From an uncultured Ruminococcus sp. (GTDB lineage: Bacteria; Bacillota; Clostridia; UBA1212), in the NCBI GenBank assembly GCA_902792515.1, contig CADAZX010000027.1, forward strand, positions 1 through 64,000: DNA of 64,000 nt, given 5' to 3'. The position numbers and the translations under genes were made by a program. Within the stretch, counting starts at the first letter, position 1. Each line of letters starts with the position of its first letter. The notes below the pieces were generated by a model that saw nothing but the letters and a program-made list of their open reading frames with translations, had not been told where the DNA came from and searched no databases. Below are positions 16,917 through 25,468 of this stretch, one piece after another.

Positions 16917-17210
16917 ATGTTAAGTTTCAGGGTATCTTCGGTGAGCGAACCGGGGAGCGTCGCGGGGGCGCTTGCGGGCGGCATAAGGTCTGCCGGCGAG
17001 GCGGTTCTCGTTACAATCGGAGCCGGAGCGCTCAATCAGGCCGTCAAGGCGGTTGTTATCGCGTCCGATTTTTTGCGTGAGTATGAAACCGACATTGCCG
17101 TGGAACCTTCGTTTTCGGTCGTAGAGGTCGACGGGACGGAGAAAACGGCGATAAGGCTGCGCGTGTACGCAAAACGGTGGCGCGGAATTACTTTGAGGAG
17201 AGCGGGCTGA
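16917..17210 (+). CDS. spoVS: stage V sporulation protein S
   Basis: 97 aa. The sequence SVAGALAGGIR, then IGAGALNQAVKAVVIASDFL, and ending DGTEKTAIRLRVYAKR is the SpoVS (Alba-like fold) pattern across its whole length. GGAGGG lies 11 bp before the ATG. In Bacillus loss of SpoVS blocks late spore formation, and homologues also occur in non-sporulating relatives, so it does not prove sporulation. The first residues are slightly divergent (LSFRVSSVSEPG instead of KVSSKSNP). Confidence 0.92.
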   Translation: MLSFRVSSVSEPGSVAGALAGGIRSAGEAVLVTIGAGALNQAVKAVVIASDFLREYETDIAVEPSFSVVEVDGTEKTAIRLRVYAKRWRGITLRRAG

Positions 17211-17245
17211 TTTAAAAGCCGCGGAAAATGAGAACGGAGACCGGT

Positions 17246-18115
17246 ATGAACGCGGAGCATTTACTGCCGGCGGAGAACGCGTCCGGCGCTGAACGGAATA
17301 ATCACGCGAACAAGGGAACCGCCTACTATTACGACGCGAAGCTCTACAACCAAAGCGGAGCGGGGCATTTTTTCACGACAAGGTACGGCGGAGTTTCGGG
17401 GGCGAACGGAAACGTTTTCAACGCGAGCTTCGGCAAGGAGGAACCTTCGCGAAAGGGCAACGTTGTCGAGAATTTTAAAATTGCGGCGAGGGACCACGGA
17501 CTTGACATTTCGAGGTTTACGGCGCTCAGCCAGGTGCACGGCGAAACCGTGGTAAACGTGACGGAAGAGATCGCGGGCGCGAGATTCGGGAAACCCGGGC
17601 TTGTCATCGAGGCCGACAGCATGATAACGAGGCTGCCCTTTGTGCCGCTGATGACCACCCACGGCGACTGCCTGCCGGTCTATTTGTATGACAGGGGAAG
17701 GGCTGTCGGAATGGTGCATTCGGGATGGCGAGGAACGGCGGCGGATATTTCCGGGAAAACTGTCGGAGCGATGGCGCGCGAGTTCGGAACGGATCCCGGG
17801 AACGTTTTCGCGGCGATAGGACCGGGTATTTGCGGAGACTGTTTTGAAGTCGACTATCCTGTGGCGAGAGTTTTCGAGGAGAGATTTCCGGAAGTCGACG
17901 CGGTGAAATGGGACGGCGCGCGCGGGAAATTTCTTGTAGACCTTAGGGCGGTGGCGGTTTATTCGCTTGTCCGCGCGGGTGTCAGGAGAGAGAATATAAG
18001 CGCACCGGAGGTTTGCACGGCGTGTGAGCGGAACAGAGAGCTGTTTTTCTCGTACAGGGCGGAAAAAGGCCGCAACGAGGGCCTTATGGGAGCTGTAATC
18101 TGGCTTGAAAAGTGA
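17246..18115 (+). CDS. pgeF: YfiH/PgeF-type purine nucleosidase or laccase-domain protein
   Basis: 289 aa from ATG 17246 (GGAGA five bases upstream; an in-frame ATG at 17228 is possible). The family motifs are THGDCLPVYLYD, with the Cys-His pair, and GMVHSGWRGTAADI. A CNF1/YfiH-like fold with these residues binds zinc. In E. coli PgeF edits peptidoglycan precursors by removing wrongly incorporated amino acids, and other members cleave purine nucleosides. QVHGETV near residue 95 is also conserved. Which activity applies here is open. Confidence 0.87.
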   Translation: MNAEHLLPAENASGAERNNHANKGTAYYYDAKLYNQSGAGHFFTTRYGGVSGANGNVFNASFGKEEPSRKGNVVENFKIAARDHGLDISRFTALSQVHGETVVNVTEEIAGARFGKPGLVIEADSMITRLPFVPLMTTHGDCLPVYLYDRGRAVGMVHSGWRGTAADISGKTVGAMAREFGTDPGNVFAAIGPGICGDCFEVDYPVARVFEERFPEVDAVKWDGARGKFLVDLRAVAVYSLVRAGVRRENISAPEVCTACERNRELFFSYRAEKGRNEGLMGAVIWLEK

Positions 18116-18133
18116 ACTGTTATAAGGGAAGCC

Positions 18134-18162
18134 TTTAAATCCGGTCGCGGATGTGATAAGAT
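18134..18162 (+). promoter_or_regulatory. possible promoter of the 18213 binding-protein operon
   Basis: TTTAAA (18134-18139) and TAAGAT (18157-18162) with 17 bp between them; each element matches 4 of 6 consensus positions. It would drive the binding protein, lspA, rluD and ispD. Confidence 0.35.
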
Positions 18163-18212
18163 TGAAACGCACGGTCAGGTGCTTGATTTTTAGCGCACGA
18201 GGAGGTGAAAGC

Positions 18213-19985
18213 ATGAAAAGGGCGCCGCATTTTAAACTGAACAGAATCGGCAGAGCGGCGGCGGCAGTCGCGTTTTTGATGGCGGTCGTGATGCTTTTTT
18301 CGTGCGCCAAATCGCCTTCGGACGAGCGTCCGGACGACACCTTCGACCCTGTGGCTACACAGGATCCCGGCGCGACTGAACCTGCTCCGGAGGAGAAACT
18401 GCCAGTAGAGGGCGGCGTGCTGAAACTGTCGGCAGGACCGTTTGACACAATCAATCCGCTTTTAACAAATAACGAGGACATACGGGTTTACGCGGGTTTT
18501 GTGTGCGAAATGCTTGTCGTGCCGGATGATTTTATGGAGCCGGCCGGGAACGTTCTCACGAACTGGGTTCACAATGATGCCTTCACGGTCTGGGAATTCA
18601 CCGTTGCGGACGGGATCGCCTTTCACGACGGAAGCGTCGTTGAGTCATCCGACGTTAAGCGCGTAATCGATTTTATCATAGCGAGAGGCGGAAACTACGC
18701 TGCCAACGTCGAGAACGTCGCCGGATGTTTTGCCAAGGATGACAAGACGCTGCAGCTGGTGCTGAAGACTCCCGACGCGCATATGCCGGAGAAACTGGCG
18801 ATACCGCTTGTAGGGTGGCAGACGCTTGCCGCGGACAGGCCGGTGCTGCTGTCCGGGACGGGTATTTTCAAGCAAAAAGAACTGAACGCGGAAAAAATCA
18901 CGCTTGAAAAGAACACAGAATTCAGGAACGCGGCGGCACTTACGCACTTTGACGAGGTGGAGATCACTTTTTACGGCAGTGAGGACGAGAAGGTCAGGTC
19001 GCCGTTCGACATGGCGCTGTTTTACGGTTCAAGCGTGGGAATATCCGCGCTCAAGAAGGACACGTCGGTTCACTACTTTACGGGAAGCGCGTACGACTTT
19101 ATCGCAATCAACTGTTCCTCGACATACCTGATAAGCAACCCGGTTTCCGATGAAGAAAGCGGGGAGAAGACGTTTGTGACGCTGGCGAATCCGTTTGCAA
19201 ACACTGATATGCGGCGCGCGCTCAATCTTCTTACTTCCAGGAAGGACGCGGTCAACGCCGCGGCTTCGGGGCACGGCAAAATCTCGCTGCTTCCGTTGTA
19301 TTCAGGGACGGTTTACAGACGTCAGAATCTGGAGGATTATCCGTATAACCCTGTGCGCGCGCAGCTGCTTATGAACGCCGCAGGCTATTCAAAGAGCGCT
19401 GTCGACGGGAAGTGGTATGATGCCGACGGCAACGAGCTTATAGTGAGGGCAATCAGTCCGAAGGCGAACTTCAGGATGAGCAGGACGCTGCGGCAGGCGA
19501 CAAATTCTCTTAAAGAGATTGGCGTTACGGTCGAGCTTGAGGAGGTTGGCGACGACGAGTATCTTGACAGGCTGCGCAATAAAGAATATATGCTCGCGGC
19601 TGTTGAGATCGAACTGGGAACGTGGCAGAGCGTGGAAAAGATTTTAAAAACAGACGGAGAACTCAATTTTTCGTTCTACGGCAATTCCAGAATCGACGAC
19701 TACATTGAACAGATCGAAACGATTGAAAACGCGGGCGTAATTCTGGCTGCCTACAACGAAATCGAGAAGATTATCTTAGAGGACAATCCGATCGTCGGGA
19801 TGTTTGTCACCGACAACGCGGTCGTTTTGAGCGCGCGGCTTCACGGGTTCAGACCGGAGGCGCTCAAGCCGTGGAATGTGCTGGCGACAGCGAACGAATG
19901 GTGGATCGAGGAGCCGGCAGAAGAGCCCACGGAATTGACTGAAGACGGGACGCCCGCGCCTACCGGAGAAGCGGGGACGAATTGA
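18213..19985 (+). CDS. extracellular peptide/solute-binding lipoprotein, family 5
   Basis: 590 aa from ATG 18213 with GGAGG at 18201. Lipobox LFSC (Cys31), then an Asp/Pro/Glu linker and the SBP_bac_5 (OppA/DppA) fold: DTINPLLTNNEDI, the segment NWVHNDAFTVWEFTVADGIAFHDG-type, and C-terminal NEWWIEEP plus a Pro/Glu/Thr tail. Members deliver peptides, nickel or sugars to ABC permeases, but no permease or ATPase gene is adjacent. It is the lead gene of a run into lspA, whose product matures lipoproteins like this one. Confidence 0.87.
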   Translation: MKRAPHFKLNRIGRAAAAVAFLMAVVMLFSCAKSPSDERPDDTFDPVATQDPGATEPAPEEKLPVEGGVLKLSAGPFDTINPLLTNNEDIRVYAGFVCEMLVVPDDFMEPAGNVLTNWVHNDAFTVWEFTVADGIAFHDGSVVESSDVKRVIDFIIARGGNYAANVENVAGCFAKDDKTLQLVLKTPDAHMPEKLAIPLVGWQTLAADRPVLLSGTGIFKQKELNAEKITLEKNTEFRNAAALTHFDEVEITFYGSEDEKVRSPFDMALFYGSSVGISALKKDTSVHYFTGSAYDFIAINCSSTYLISNPVSDEESGEKTFVTLANPFANTDMRRALNLLTSRKDAVNAAASGHGKISLLPLYSGTVYRRQNLEDYPYNPVRAQLLMNAAGYSKSAVDGKWYDADGNELIVRAISPKANFRMSRTLRQATNSLKEIGVTVELEEVGDDEYLDRLRNKEYMLAAVEIELGTWQSVEKILKTDGELNFSFYGNSRIDDYIEQIETIENAGVILAAYNEIEKIILEDNPIVGMFVTDNAVVLSARLHGFRPEALKPWNVLATANEWWIEEPAEEPTELTEDGTPAPTGEAGTN

Positions 19986-19997
19986 AGTGAGGGAAAT

Positions 19998-20606
19998 ATG
20001 GTTTCATACATCGTAATTAGCGTTATATGTCTGCTTTTGATAGCCGCGGATCAGATCACAAAATACCTGGTCGTTACGAACGTTACTACGGGCATCGACG
20101 TGATTCCGGGATTTTTCCGGATAGTATGCTGGGAGAACACGGGTGCCGCGTGGGGAATCTTTTCGAACGCGACGGCTGTGCTGGCGGTTGTGTCCACCGT
20201 TGTTGCGGCGCTGGTGATTTTTGCCTACGTTCAGGCTGATTCGGCCTTTTTGAAGTTCTGTCTCGGACTGCTTGCGGCAGGTGCGATCGGGAACGTTATC
20301 GACAGGATCAGGCTTGGGTATGTGACGGATTTTCTGAGCTTTTACAACCTTTTCGGGTATGAGTTTCCGGCGTTCAACGTTGCCGATATCTGCGTGACCG
20401 CGGGAAGCATCGGCCTTGTGATCTATCTGATTTTCCTCTCGTCGAAAAAGAAGGCTTTCAGAGAGGGCACGCCGCTTTACAAGTTCCTTTACAAGGAAAA
20501 GGCGGAAAAACAGGAACAGCCGGGTTTAAACGAAAAGGCTGAGCCGTCGGAACAGCCCGAAGAGCCTGTTCAGCCTGATTTGCCGGAACAAAAAACCGGG
20601 GAGTGA
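19998..20606 (+). CDS. lspA: lipoprotein signal peptidase (signal peptidase II)
   Basis: 202 aa with four membrane helices. The catalytic aspartates sit in GAIGNVIDRIRLGYVTDF and FPAFNVADICVT, the diagnostic blocks of the family. It removes signal peptides from the lipidated prolipoproteins found in many places in this window. It is longer than the usual 150-170 aa because of a hydrophilic C-terminal tail of about 45 residues rich in Glu, Gln and Pro. GAGGG precedes the ATG. It lies 12 bp after the binding-protein gene and 4 bp before rluD, the frequent lspA-rluD order. Confidence 0.93.
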   Translation: MVSYIVISVICLLLIAADQITKYLVVTNVTTGIDVIPGFFRIVCWENTGAAWGIFSNATAVLAVVSTVVAALVIFAYVQADSAFLKFCLGLLAAGAIGNVIDRIRLGYVTDFLSFYNLFGYEFPAFNVADICVTAGSIGLVIYLIFLSSKKKAFREGTPLYKFLYKEKAEKQEQPGLNEKAEPSEQPEEPVQPDLPEQKTGE

Positions 20607-20610
20607 TTTT

Positions 20611-21690
20611 ATGCCGGAGGAGCGCGTTTTCAACCTCACAGTCGAAGAGGGCGGCAAGAGGGTCGATACCTATGTGGCCGATGCTTTGTGCGCGCTTTCA
20701 GAGGGAGAAAAGGCAGACGACCGCGCGGGAGATTTTGGCTTCGGAGACGATGATGATCTTGAAGATCAGGAAGAGTTTGAGCTTTCCGGAGACGCAGCCG
20801 CGGGGACCGCATACAACGCGTACGCTTACAGAACGTTCAGCCGGAGCAGCGTGAAGAAGCTTATAGACGGCGGAAACGTTACGGTGAACGGGAAGAGCTG
20901 CAAGGCGAATCTGAAGCTGAAAACCGGCGACAACGTCACGGTTACGGTGCCGGAACCGGAAAAAATCGACGCGGCGCCGGAAAACATTCCGCTTGACGTT
21001 GTTTACGAGGACGGCGACATTATTGTTGTCAACAAGCCGAGGGGTATGGTCGTTCATCCGGCGGCGGGAAACACTTCCGGGACGCTCGTAAACGCGCTTC
21101 TTTACAGGTGCAAAGACCTTTCGGACATTAACGGCGAGATCAGGCCGGGAATCGTTCACCGTATCGACAAGGACACCACGGGGCTGATTTGCGTTGCCAA
21201 GAACAACGCGGCGCACCTCGCGCTCGCGGCGCAGTTGAAAGACCATTCGATGGCGAGGGTGTATTACACTGTGACCGAGGGGCGACCCAAAGTTCAGGCG
21301 GGAACGGTTAACATGACTGTCGGAAGAAGCAGAAACGACCGGAAAAAGATGGCCGCGGGGGTGCCCGGAGGACGGGAGGCCGTTACGCATTTTGAAGTGA
21401 TTGAGGAACAGGCGGGATTTGCGCTGCTGAGAGTCAAGCTTGAAACGGGCCGTACGCACCAGATAAGAGTGCATCTCGCGGCGATTGGGTACCCTGTGGC
21501 AGGCGATCCTGTCTACGGGATCAAGAACACGAGAGGTCTTGCGGGGCAGCTGCTCCATGCTGGCAGACTTACGCTGACTCATCCTTCGACAGGCGAGGTT
21601 ATGACGTTCAAGGCACCGCTACCGGACGACTTTAAGGCGTTTCTCAGGAAAAACAGATTCGAAACCGAAAATCCGGAGGAGACTATATGA
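20611..21690 (+). CDS. rluD: RluD-type 23S rRNA pseudouridine synthase with S4-domain insertion
   Basis: 359 aa. Catalytic Asp185 lies in HRIDKDTTGL; the substrate loop TGRTHQIRVH and the C-terminal GDPVYG block are present. The N-terminal S4 RNA-binding domain is split: after RVDTYVADALCALSEGE an acidic, Gly-rich stretch of about 45 residues (with DDDDLEDQEEFEL) is inserted before SRSSVKKLIDGGNVTVNG. It modifies uridines in helix 69 or similar sites by family inference. It overlaps ispD in an ATGA. Confidence 0.9.
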   Translation: MPEERVFNLTVEEGGKRVDTYVADALCALSEGEKADDRAGDFGFGDDDDLEDQEEFELSGDAAAGTAYNAYAYRTFSRSSVKKLIDGGNVTVNGKSCKANLKLKTGDNVTVTVPEPEKIDAAPENIPLDVVYEDGDIIVVNKPRGMVVHPAAGNTSGTLVNALLYRCKDLSDINGEIRPGIVHRIDKDTTGLICVAKNNAAHLALAAQLKDHSMARVYYTVTEGRPKVQAGTVNMTVGRSRNDRKKMAAGVPGGREAVTHFEVIEEQAGFALLRVKLETGRTHQIRVHLAAIGYPVAGDPVYGIKNTRGLAGQLLHAGRLTLTHPSTGEVMTFKAPLPDDFKAFLRKNRFETENPEETI

Positions 21691-22382
21691 ATTTTGCAAT
21701 TTGCCTTGCGGGAGGAACAGGGAGAAGGATGGGCGCGAAAAAGCCCAAGCAGTTTCTGGTTGCCGCGGGGAAGCCGATAATTGTACATACGCTTTCCGTT
21801 TTTGAGGAGTGCGCGCAAATCGACGGGATCGTTGTCGTGTGCGTGCCTGAGTGGTGTGACTACTGCCGGAAACTTCTCGACAGGCACGGGTTTAAAAAGG
21901 TCGTTTCGGTGGTACCCGGAGGTGCAACAAGGGCGGAGTCGTCTGCCGCGGGCGTTGCGGAGGTCGAGGCCTTTCTGGAGGTCAGAGGCGTGACGGGGGA
22001 GAAACGGAAAAAACACACCGTTTTGATCCACGACGCGGCGAGGCCGTTTATTACAATGAAGACGGTGAGGGACAATATAAGGGTCGCCAAAAAGGAAGGC
22101 GCGTGCGAGACGGTTATTCCTGTGACCGACACAATCGTCGCGGGGGCGGACGGTTTCGCAGAGCATATTGTGCCGCGAAGCGGTCTTTTCAGAGCGCAGA
22201 CGCCGCAGAGCTTCAGGCTGGACGTTATTTCCGACGCGTTCGGGAAATACGACCCGGAGCGTGACGGACAGGTGACGGACGACGCGGAAATCGTACTTAG
22301 AGCGGGCGGAAAGGTCGCTTTTGTCGAGGGAAGCGTGAAAAATGTGAAAATTACAGCGCCTGAGGACTTGGATTTTTTTTGA
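21687..22382 (+). CDS. ispD: 2-C-methyl-D-erythritol 4-phosphate cytidylyltransferase
   Basis: 231 aa. It transfers CMP to methylerythritol phosphate in the MEP isoprenoid pathway. The signature LAGGTGRRMGAKKPKQFL forms the CTP-binding loop; VLIHDAARPF, the metal-binding Asp block, and FRAQTPQSFRLD are diagnostic. GGAGGAG precedes the ATG, inside the end of rluD. Its stop codon TGA is part of the -35 box of rnpB. ispF is not seen downstream. Confidence 0.92.
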   Translation: MNFAICLAGGTGRRMGAKKPKQFLVAAGKPIIVHTLSVFEECAQIDGIVVVCVPEWCDYCRKLLDRHGFKKVVSVVPGGATRAESSAAGVAEVEAFLEVRGVTGEKRKKHTVLIHDAARPFITMKTVRDNIRVAKKEGACETVIPVTDTIVAGADGFAEHIVPRSGLFRAQTPQSFRLDVISDAFGKYDPERDGQVTDDAEIVLRAGGKVAFVEGSVKNVKITAPEDLDFF

Positions 22383-22407
22383 CAAAAGACGCTGAAATTT
22401 GTATAAT
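22379..22407 (+). promoter_or_regulatory. rnpB promoter overlapping the ispD stop codon
   Basis: TTGACA at 22379-22384, exactly 17 bp, then TATAAT at 22402-22407. Bases 22380-22382 are the TGA of ispD. Start of the RNA falls at about 22414. Confidence 0.85.
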
Positions 22408-22413
22408 CGACGC

Positions 22414-22754
22414 ACAAGCAGGCTAGACGACCGCGGGCGGCAACGAAAGGACCCGTCTGAGGAAAGTCCGGGCTCCACAGGGCAAGGGTGCCGGGTAACA
22501 CCCGGTGAAGGTGACTTCAAGGAAAGTGCAACAGAAAATTACCGCCCGCTTCGGCGGGTAAGGATGAAAAGGCGAGGTAAGAGCTCACCGGCATTGCGGA
22601 GACGTGATGGCCGTGTAAACCCCATCCGGAGCAACACCGTTATGGGCCATAAATGCCGGCCCGGCAGGCCTGAGGTGGCTTGAGCCTGGCAGTAATGTCA
22701 GGTCCAGATAGATGGTCGTCCCAAAAGACAGAACCCGGCTTATTGCCTGCTTGT
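22414..22754 (+). ncRNA. rnpB: RNase P RNA
   Basis: About 341 nt. The ends ACAAGCAGGC and GCCTGCTTGT form the terminal P1 helix. The universal core GAGGAAAGTCCGGGCTCC lies near 22460 and its partner ACAGAACCCGGCTTAT near 22728, forming P4. AGGTAAGAGCTCACCGG and AACCCCATCCGGAGCAA are the type-A specificity-domain segments. It processes tRNA 5' ends together with RnpA (not in the window). Type A architecture, rather than the Bacillus type B, is my reading of these loops. Confidence 0.95.
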
Positions 22755-22759
22755 TCGGG

Positions 22760-22774
22760 TTTTCCCGGAAATAT
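22760..22774. repeat. ATTTCCCGGAAAT-type palindrome after rnpB
   Basis: TTTCCCGGAAATATT between the 3' end of rnpB and the nrdR ribosome-binding site. Confidence 0.55.
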
Positions 22775-22795
22775 TAATTTAAAGGCGGAATTGTT

Positions 22796-23251
22796 ATGAA
22801 ATGTCCATATTGCGGAAGCCTGGAAGACAAGGTTGTAGACTCGAGAAGTTCTGAAGACGGATCTTTTATCAGGCGCAGAAGGCTGTGCAACAACTGCGGC
22901 GAGCGGTACACGACGTTCGAGAAAATTGAGACCATCGAGCTGATGGTAATCAAGAAGAACGGTACGCGCGAGATTTTCGACCGCGACAAGATCAGGCGCG
23001 GCATTATGAGGGCGTGCGAAAAGAGAAACGTTACGAGCGACCAGATCGAAGGGCTTGTTAAGGACGTTGAGCAGGCGCTTGTGTCTTCGATGCAGAAAGA
23101 GATTTCGAGCGAGAAGATCGGAGAACTCATCATGGCCAAGCTAAAGGATATTGACAAGGTCGCGTACGTCAGGTTCGCGTCGGTTTACAGGGAGTTCAAG
23201 GACGTCGACACGTTTATGGACGAGCTGAAAAAGATTATCACCGACAAATGA
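22796..23251 (+). CDS. nrdR: transcriptional repressor of ribonucleotide reductase genes
   Basis: 151 aa, full family length. An N-terminal zinc ribbon (CPYCGS and CNNCGERYTTFE) is followed by an ATP-cone (LMVIKKNGTREIFDRDKIRRGI) that senses ATP and dATP. NrdR binds paired 16-bp boxes upstream of nrd genes. A likely target is the nrdD gene at 61.4 kb, which has a matching box. AAGGCGG precedes the ATG. Confidence 0.95.
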   Translation: MKCPYCGSLEDKVVDSRSSEDGSFIRRRRLCNNCGERYTTFEKIETIELMVIKKNGTREIFDRDKIRRGIMRACEKRNVTSDQIEGLVKDVEQALVSSMQKEISSEKIGELIMAKLKDIDKVAYVRFASVYREFKDVDTFMDELKKIITDK

Positions 23252-23278
23252 CTTTTTAGAGTGCGGGGCTGACTTGAC

Positions 23279-23935
23279 ATGAGGCTTTCGAAAGCGGAGA
23301 GAATCAGGACCGCGGTGGCGGTTGCGTTTAACGCGGCGATCGTATTGATTACCGTGTACTGCGTGCTGACGTTTTTCGTGCGGGGCGGCAGCGGCAATAT
23401 GGAGGTTGTCGGGCCGGTCGCGTTCAGGTATTTTACCGTAGATTCAAACATTCTTGTGGCGGTCGCGTCGCTGTTCGTGGCGGTTTTCGGAACCGTGAAG
23501 CTTGTGACGGGGCGGGAGTATCCGGAATGGGTCAGGGTTTTCAAATTCGTCGGAACCGTGGCAGTGATGCTGACGTTTTTGACCGTGGCCGTTTTTCTTG
23601 GGTTCATTTACGGATTCAAGGCGATGTTCGTAGACATAAATCTTTTTCTGCACCTGCTGACTCCGCTTGCCGCTCTTTTTACGCTTTGGATCGCGGAGGC
23701 GGGAGTGAGGATAAGACCGGCGTTTTTCGCACTGGGAGTTCTGCCGATGATTCTGTACGGAGCGGTCTATCTCAGTATGGTGGTTTTTGCCGAAAAATGG
23801 GAGGATTTTTACCACCTGGCGAACGGCGGGAAATGGTGGGTGAGCGTATTGATCATGCTTGCCGCGACTGCTTTGATTGCGCTGGGGACAGGTTCCCTGG
23901 CGAACGTTATTTCAGGGAAAAAACAGGGGAAGTAA
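23279..23935 (+). CDS. Pr6Pr-like six-helix membrane protein
   Basis: 218 aa with six hydrophobic segments. FRYFTVDSNILVAVASL near residue 50 and FLHLLTPLAALFTLW near 122 resemble the Pr6Pr family of unknown function. The short GSGN loop between helices 1 and 2 is extracellular by charge rules. The ribosome-binding site is weak. It ends before a strong bidirectional terminator. Function is unknown. Confidence 0.75.
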   Translation: MRLSKAERIRTAVAVAFNAAIVLITVYCVLTFFVRGGSGNMEVVGPVAFRYFTVDSNILVAVASLFVAVFGTVKLVTGREYPEWVRVFKFVGTVAVMLTFLTVAVFLGFIYGFKAMFVDINLFLHLLTPLAALFTLWIAEAGVRIRPAFFALGVLPMILYGAVYLSMVVFAEKWEDFYHLANGGKWWVSVLIMLAATALIALGTGSLANVISGKKQGK

Positions 23936-23957
23936 AGAAATACTGCGAATGAGACGC

Positions 23958-23987
23958 AAAAAAGCGGCCCGGTTTGGCCGCTTTTTT
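23958..23987. terminator. bidirectional terminator between convergent genes
   Basis: AAAAAAGCGGCC (23958-23969) pairs with GGCCGCTTTTTT (23976-23987), giving A- and T-tracts on both strands. It serves the Pr6Pr gene (plus) and the macro/HTH gene (minus). A 15-bp direct repeat, CACGTAAAGAATATG, occurs twice just right of it (23996-24029). Confidence 0.9.
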
Positions 23988-24042
23988 GATGGTGCACGTA
24001 AAGAATATGTTACACGTAAAGAATATGAGGAGACCGGACGGG

Positions 24043-25440
24043 TCAGAAGGAGCCGAGGGGCTGTTCGTCCTTTTCGAAGAGGACTTCGTTCAGGCGGAGA
24101 ATGTCGAAGATGCCTTTTTCCAGGAAGTATTTGACGATCACGTCGCGCCTGATCGAATTCGAGAGGGTGTAGCCGGCGCTGGCGAGGAGGGTCGACGACT
24201 CTTCGGGGGTGAGGCGGAGGGCGAGACAGAAGGCGAGGACCGTATCTTTTCGCGGGTGGTAGTCCGGGTTGTTGCGGATTTTGGAAAAGAGCTTGCGGTC
24301 GATGTTGGCGCGGCGGTAGCATTCGGGGTCAGAGAGGCCGCGGGCGTCGATCATTTTGAACAAAATCGTGGAAAAACCATCTTCGAGACCGGTCAGGTTG
24401 TCGTCGATCGAAGAGATGGCGTTGAAAGACGCGAGATGCGGCGCTTTAAAAGACTCGAATGGAACCTTGTCTGCGGCTCCGGTAAGGGCTCCTTTGTAGT
24501 TATGCCGGGATTCTCCCGGGTGCTTTTTGCCGCGTTTCTCCGGGGGGTATTCGTCCGCCTCGTCAAGGCACTGATCGAGAAGAGGAGGACGGGAATCTTC
24601 AGGGGATTCATCGTGAAGATCCGCGTCGAAACCGTCGGTGTATTCAAGCAGTTTTCGCCTGTCTTTAGGGATGGGACGGGCCTTGCGAGGGGCGGACAAA
24701 ACGTTTGGATCAAGGCCGGACGGAACGTTCGCGGCAAGATCGGACGGGTGGTAGGAGGCGATGCGCGACTCCGCGGTTCCGGCGGAAAAGACGGGATTTT
24801 TTTGTTCCGTAATCAACGCAGAGCCGGCGACGTCATATGCCGGACGTGCTGCCGCAGCGATGGGGGCTTCATGGGTGCTCAGCGTTGCCTCTGCACTTAA
24901 TGCTTCCGCGGGGCTGTAGTTGGTTGCGAGATAGCTGTCTACGTCCACGTCATGCGGAAAGCTCGCGGACAAATCGCCTGACAGGTCATCGCCGGCGGCA
25001 AAAAACACGGTTATTTCCGGAAAAAGATTTTCCGCGAGGTCACGCGCTTCCCCGTAAAGACTGAATGAACCTGAAGACGATTCCAAACCGGCTGGGCAGA
25101 ATATAATAACGCTGTCCAGACCGGCGCCGGACACTTTTTTCAGCGAGGACGTCAGAAGTTTTCTGAACGTTTCCCGGGTTGGGATCCGGCTGCCGGATGG
25201 AATGTGTGCGATCAGGACGAGTTCAGAGCGTGCGTAAAGGCCGCGCCTTTTTGAGAAGGGACGGCGCGTGCGCGTGATCGACGTGACGTGTATTCCTTTT
25301 TTGACCGTGCAGCCGCCACCGGAGGAAAAGCTGGCGCGCGCGTCTGCGACGGCGCGCGCAGCGGAATCACGGGTGGCAAAAATCACGGTCGCGGCGGCAG
25401 ACAGGCCGCCGCGGTTTTTGTTTACGAGAATAAAAGGCAT
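24043..25440 (-). CDS. degenerate macro domain fused to an HTH-like C-terminal domain
   Basis: 465 aa. Residues 1-180 follow the order of a macro (ADP-ribose-binding) domain: MPFILVNKNRGGLSAAATV where typical members have VRNDIT plus DAIVNAAN, then SSGGGC, and later SLKKVSGAGLDSVIIFCP in place of the conserved strand, but the NAAN motif is lost. A disordered, Pro/Arg/Asp-rich stretch covers about 190-330. Residues 360-465 (the CYRRANIDRKLFSKIRNNP helix pair, KDTVLAFCLALRLTPEES, then AGYTLSNS) look like the HTH-type domain I associate from memory with clostridial macro and Ter-related proteins. AAAGGA precedes the ATG. It lies 28 bp after the trehalase gene, in one transcript. Probably a regulator or sensor rather than an enzyme. 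Confidence 0.7.
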   Translation of the reverse strand: MPFILVNKNRGGLSAAATVIFATRDSAARAVADARASFSSGGGCTVKKGIHVTSITRTRRPFSKRRGLYARSELVLIAHIPSGSRIPTRETFRKLLTSSLKKVSGAGLDSVIIFCPAGLESSSGSFSLYGEARDLAENLFPEITVFFAAGDDLSGDLSASFPHDVDVDSYLATNYSPAEALSAEATLSTHEAPIAAAARPAYDVAGSALITEQKNPVFSAGTAESRIASYHPSDLAANVPSGLDPNVLSAPRKARPIPKDRRKLLEYTDGFDADLHDESPEDSRPPLLDQCLDEADEYPPEKRGKKHPGESRHNYKGALTGAADKVPFESFKAPHLASFNAISSIDDNLTGLEDGFSTILFKMIDARGLSDPECYRRANIDRKLFSKIRNNPDYHPRKDTVLAFCLALRLTPEESSTLLASAGYTLSNSIRRDVIVKYFLEKGIFDILRLNEVLFEKDEQPLGSF

Positions 25441-25468
25441 GCGTGGAGGTCCTTTCGGGGCTTAAAAA

